From CAYVTV01 sp964526475 (GTDB lineage: Bacteria > Bacteroidota > Bacteroidia > Bacteroidales > GCA-2748055), in assembly GCA_964526475.1 (NCBI GenBank), contig CAZGKF010000026.1:1-44098 (forward strand): a DNA stretch of 44,098 bases. Direction: 5' to 3'. Below, in pieces: positions 43,444 to 44,098 of this stretch. Below the pieces are notes generated by a model, which worked only from the letters and a program-made list of their open reading frames with translations, did no database searches and had not been told where the DNA came from. Position numbers and translations under genes: made by a program. Each line of letters opens with the position of its first letter. Position 1 is the stretch's first letter.

Positions 43444-43517
43444 GGTCCCGTAGTTCAATTGGATAGAACGTCAGATTCCGGTTCTGAAAGTTGGGGGTTC
43501 GAGTCCCTTCGGGATCA
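43444..43517 (+). tRNA. tRNA-Arg, anticodon CCG
   Basis: The cloverleaf folds completely. The acceptor stem pairs GGTCCCG with CGGGATC (one G-U). The D stem is GTTC/GAAC and the anticodon stem TCAGA/TCTGA with loop TTCCGGT, so the anticodon is CCG (reads CGG). The T stem is GGGGG/CCCTT with loop TTCGAGT. The discriminator base is A (43517) and CCA is not encoded. It has its own promoter and is followed by a hairpin terminator. Confidence 0.95.
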
Positions 43518-43526
43518 CGGTTTACA

Positions 43527-43550
43527 ATCCCCGGTTTTGCGGGGATTTTT
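43527..43550 (+). terminator. Rho-independent terminator after tRNA-Arg
   Basis: A perfect 7-bp stem (ATCCCCG at 43527-43533, CGGGGAT at 43540-43546) with a GTTTTG loop and a run of Ts immediately after, 10 bases past the tRNA. Confidence 0.85.
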
Positions 43551-43674
43551 ATTTATGTCTATTTGTATTTTATTCTTCTTACAAAGTAAATTTGTATTAT
43601 TAGGTAATTGACATTTTACCCGGTTATGATTTTTTTAGCCCCATATTCCAATGCATATATAACGCTTAATCATG
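43551..43674. other. Intergenic spacer between the tRNA terminator and the RAYT remnant
   Basis: About 120 AT-rich bases with no ORF, hairpin or promoter element I can support. It separates the tRNA unit from the convergent transposase remnant. Confidence 0.5.
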
Positions 43675-43913
43675 TCAGGTTTTTTTCTTATCCATATTTA
43701 ATGAATCGTTTGCCCAGTTTAATGGGTTATACATAATTTATTGCTGTATTCTGTATAATTCCTGTTCCTTTTTGATGATATGGTAATGAAATCGTAATTG
43801 CCAGCGTGTTATGCCGGGGGTATTATCCAATTCGTTCATTCGCCTGGATGAAAATGATTTTAACGCACGGACAAATTCAAATATTCCGTGACGTGATTGC
43901 GGTTGTTTTTGTT

Positions 43914-43948
43914 TTTGTAGAGACGGGTTTGAAACCCGTCTCTACAAA
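43914..43948. repeat. Perfect REP-like palindrome, 17-nt arms with a 1-nt loop
   Basis: TTTGTAGAGACGGGTTT (43914-43930), G, AAACCCGTCTCTACAAA (43932-43948). Every arm base pairs. The element looks like the imperfect palindromes mobilised by RAYT proteins and sits within the RAYT remnant. Read on the minus strand in the remnant's frame it encodes part of FVETGFKPVSTK. No T-run on the plus side suggests a terminator. Confidence 0.85.
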
Positions 43949-44098
43949 CCCATCCCGCCGATCCAAACCCATCCCGCCAATCCGACCCCATCCCGCCAAT
44001 CCAAACCCATCCCGCCAATCCAAACCCATCCCACCAATCCGACCCCATCCCGCCAATCCAAACCCATCCCGCCAATCCAAACCCATCCCGCCAATCCA
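43946..44098. repeat. 19-bp tandem repeat array, at least eight copies, 57-bp higher-order period
   Basis: Eight complete units of AAACCCATCCCGCCAATCC-type run from 43946 to 44097, and a ninth starts at the edge. Units 3 and 6 begin GACC instead of AAAC, giving an A-A-G pattern with a 57-bp period. Because 57 is a multiple of three, the period in protein is exactly 19 residues. The other variants are single bases: GAT for AAT in unit 1 and CACC for CGCC in unit 5. The array touches the right arm of the palindrome (AAA shared). Confidence 0.9.

Larger units (their letters stand above)
43675..44098 (-). pseudogene. REP-associated tyrosine transposase (RAYT) remnant, frameshifted, running off the window
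   Basis: Reading the minus strand from 43878 to 43675 by hand gives a clear RAYT C-terminus: EFVRALKSFSSRRMNEL, then NTPGITRWQLRFHYHIIKKE, QELYRIQQ, a TAA stop (43740-43738) where relatives have the Tyr of a QYI motif, then IMYNPLNWANDSLN and a final TGA at 43677-43675. Upstream, another frame stays open from the window edge to 43877. It encodes 19-residue repeats rich in G, W and D and then DGFVETGFKPVSTKTKTTAITSRNI. The two frames join near 43880 if one frameshift is allowed. The gene is thus broken at least twice. The N-terminal HUH nuclease part would lie beyond the window. RAYTs are single-copy Y1 transposases that act on REP palindromes; one lies within this remnant. Confidence 0.7.

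Noticed and set aside
43860..44086. Two overlapping minus-strand ORFs (about 70 residues each) rich in Gly, Trp and Asp
   Set aside because: They are translations of the 19-bp tandem array in different frames, not independent genes. One of them is part of the RAYT remnant.
1..44098. CRISPR array, prophage, integron or defence island
   Set aside because: No regularly spaced repeats with unique spacers, no cas, phage structural, integrase or restriction genes were found. The only tandem array has no spacers.

Overview
The window is an AT-rich stretch of a Bacteroidota chromosome, most likely from the order Bacteroidales. The evidence is: (1) a complete division and cell wall (dcw) cluster in the Bacteroidetes order, ending in yqeY; (2) Bacteroidetes-only families such as the IPExxxVDY protein, S46 dipeptidyl peptidase, glycine-lipid acyltransferases, an RprXY-like two-component pair and a long PurF paralogue; (3) several copies of the Bacteroidetes -7 promoter element TAnnTTTG; and (4) an FtsZ tail ending in LHDNVD.

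Layout. 1-408: non-coding, with a modular hairpin element bounded by 15-nt inverted repeats. 409-2649: two exported proteins (ThuA-like; DUF6807/PmoA-like), then a terminator. 2722-18414 (minus): a near-continuous operon, mraZ-rsmH-ftsL-ftsI-murE-mraY-murD-ftsW-murG-murC-ftsQ-ftsA-ftsZ-yqeY, with overlaps or gaps of a few bases. It supplies the cytoplasmic steps to lipid II and the division machinery. Four TGGGN-type boxes spaced exactly 10 bp lie upstream of mraZ and look like its autoregulatory operator. 18638-20572 (plus): glsA- and glsB-like acyltransferases for amino-acid lipids. 20569-22948 (minus): SPOR protein and PurF-like amidotransferase. 23025-24859 (plus): membrane protein plus PAS histidine kinase. 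24893-27093: yebC and, divergently, miaB. 27415-31990 (plus): a macroglobulin/TonB-plug envelope protein and a DPP7-type S46 peptidase. 31993-34283 (minus): RprY/RprX-like two-component system. 34399-35646: membrane-anchored J-domain protein. 35647-38374 (minus): acpP-fabF-rnc-IPExxxVDY. 38569-39150: purN. 39161-43301 (minus): leuS and an M23 peptidase. 43444-43517: tRNA-Arg(CCG) with its own promoter and terminator.

The right edge (43675-44098) is the most unusual part. Manual translation of the minus strand reveals the C-terminal part of a REP-associated tyrosine transposase (RAYT). It is broken by a frameshift and a stop codon. Its apparent coding sequence contains a perfect 17-nt-arm palindrome and at least eight 19-bp tandem repeats that run off the window.

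Most of the window is conserved housekeeping sequence. I found no CRISPR array, prophage, integron or defence island. The best leads are the RAYT/palindrome/tandem-repeat locus, the MraZ operator, the left-edge hairpin element and the uncharacterised membrane protein-kinase pair.
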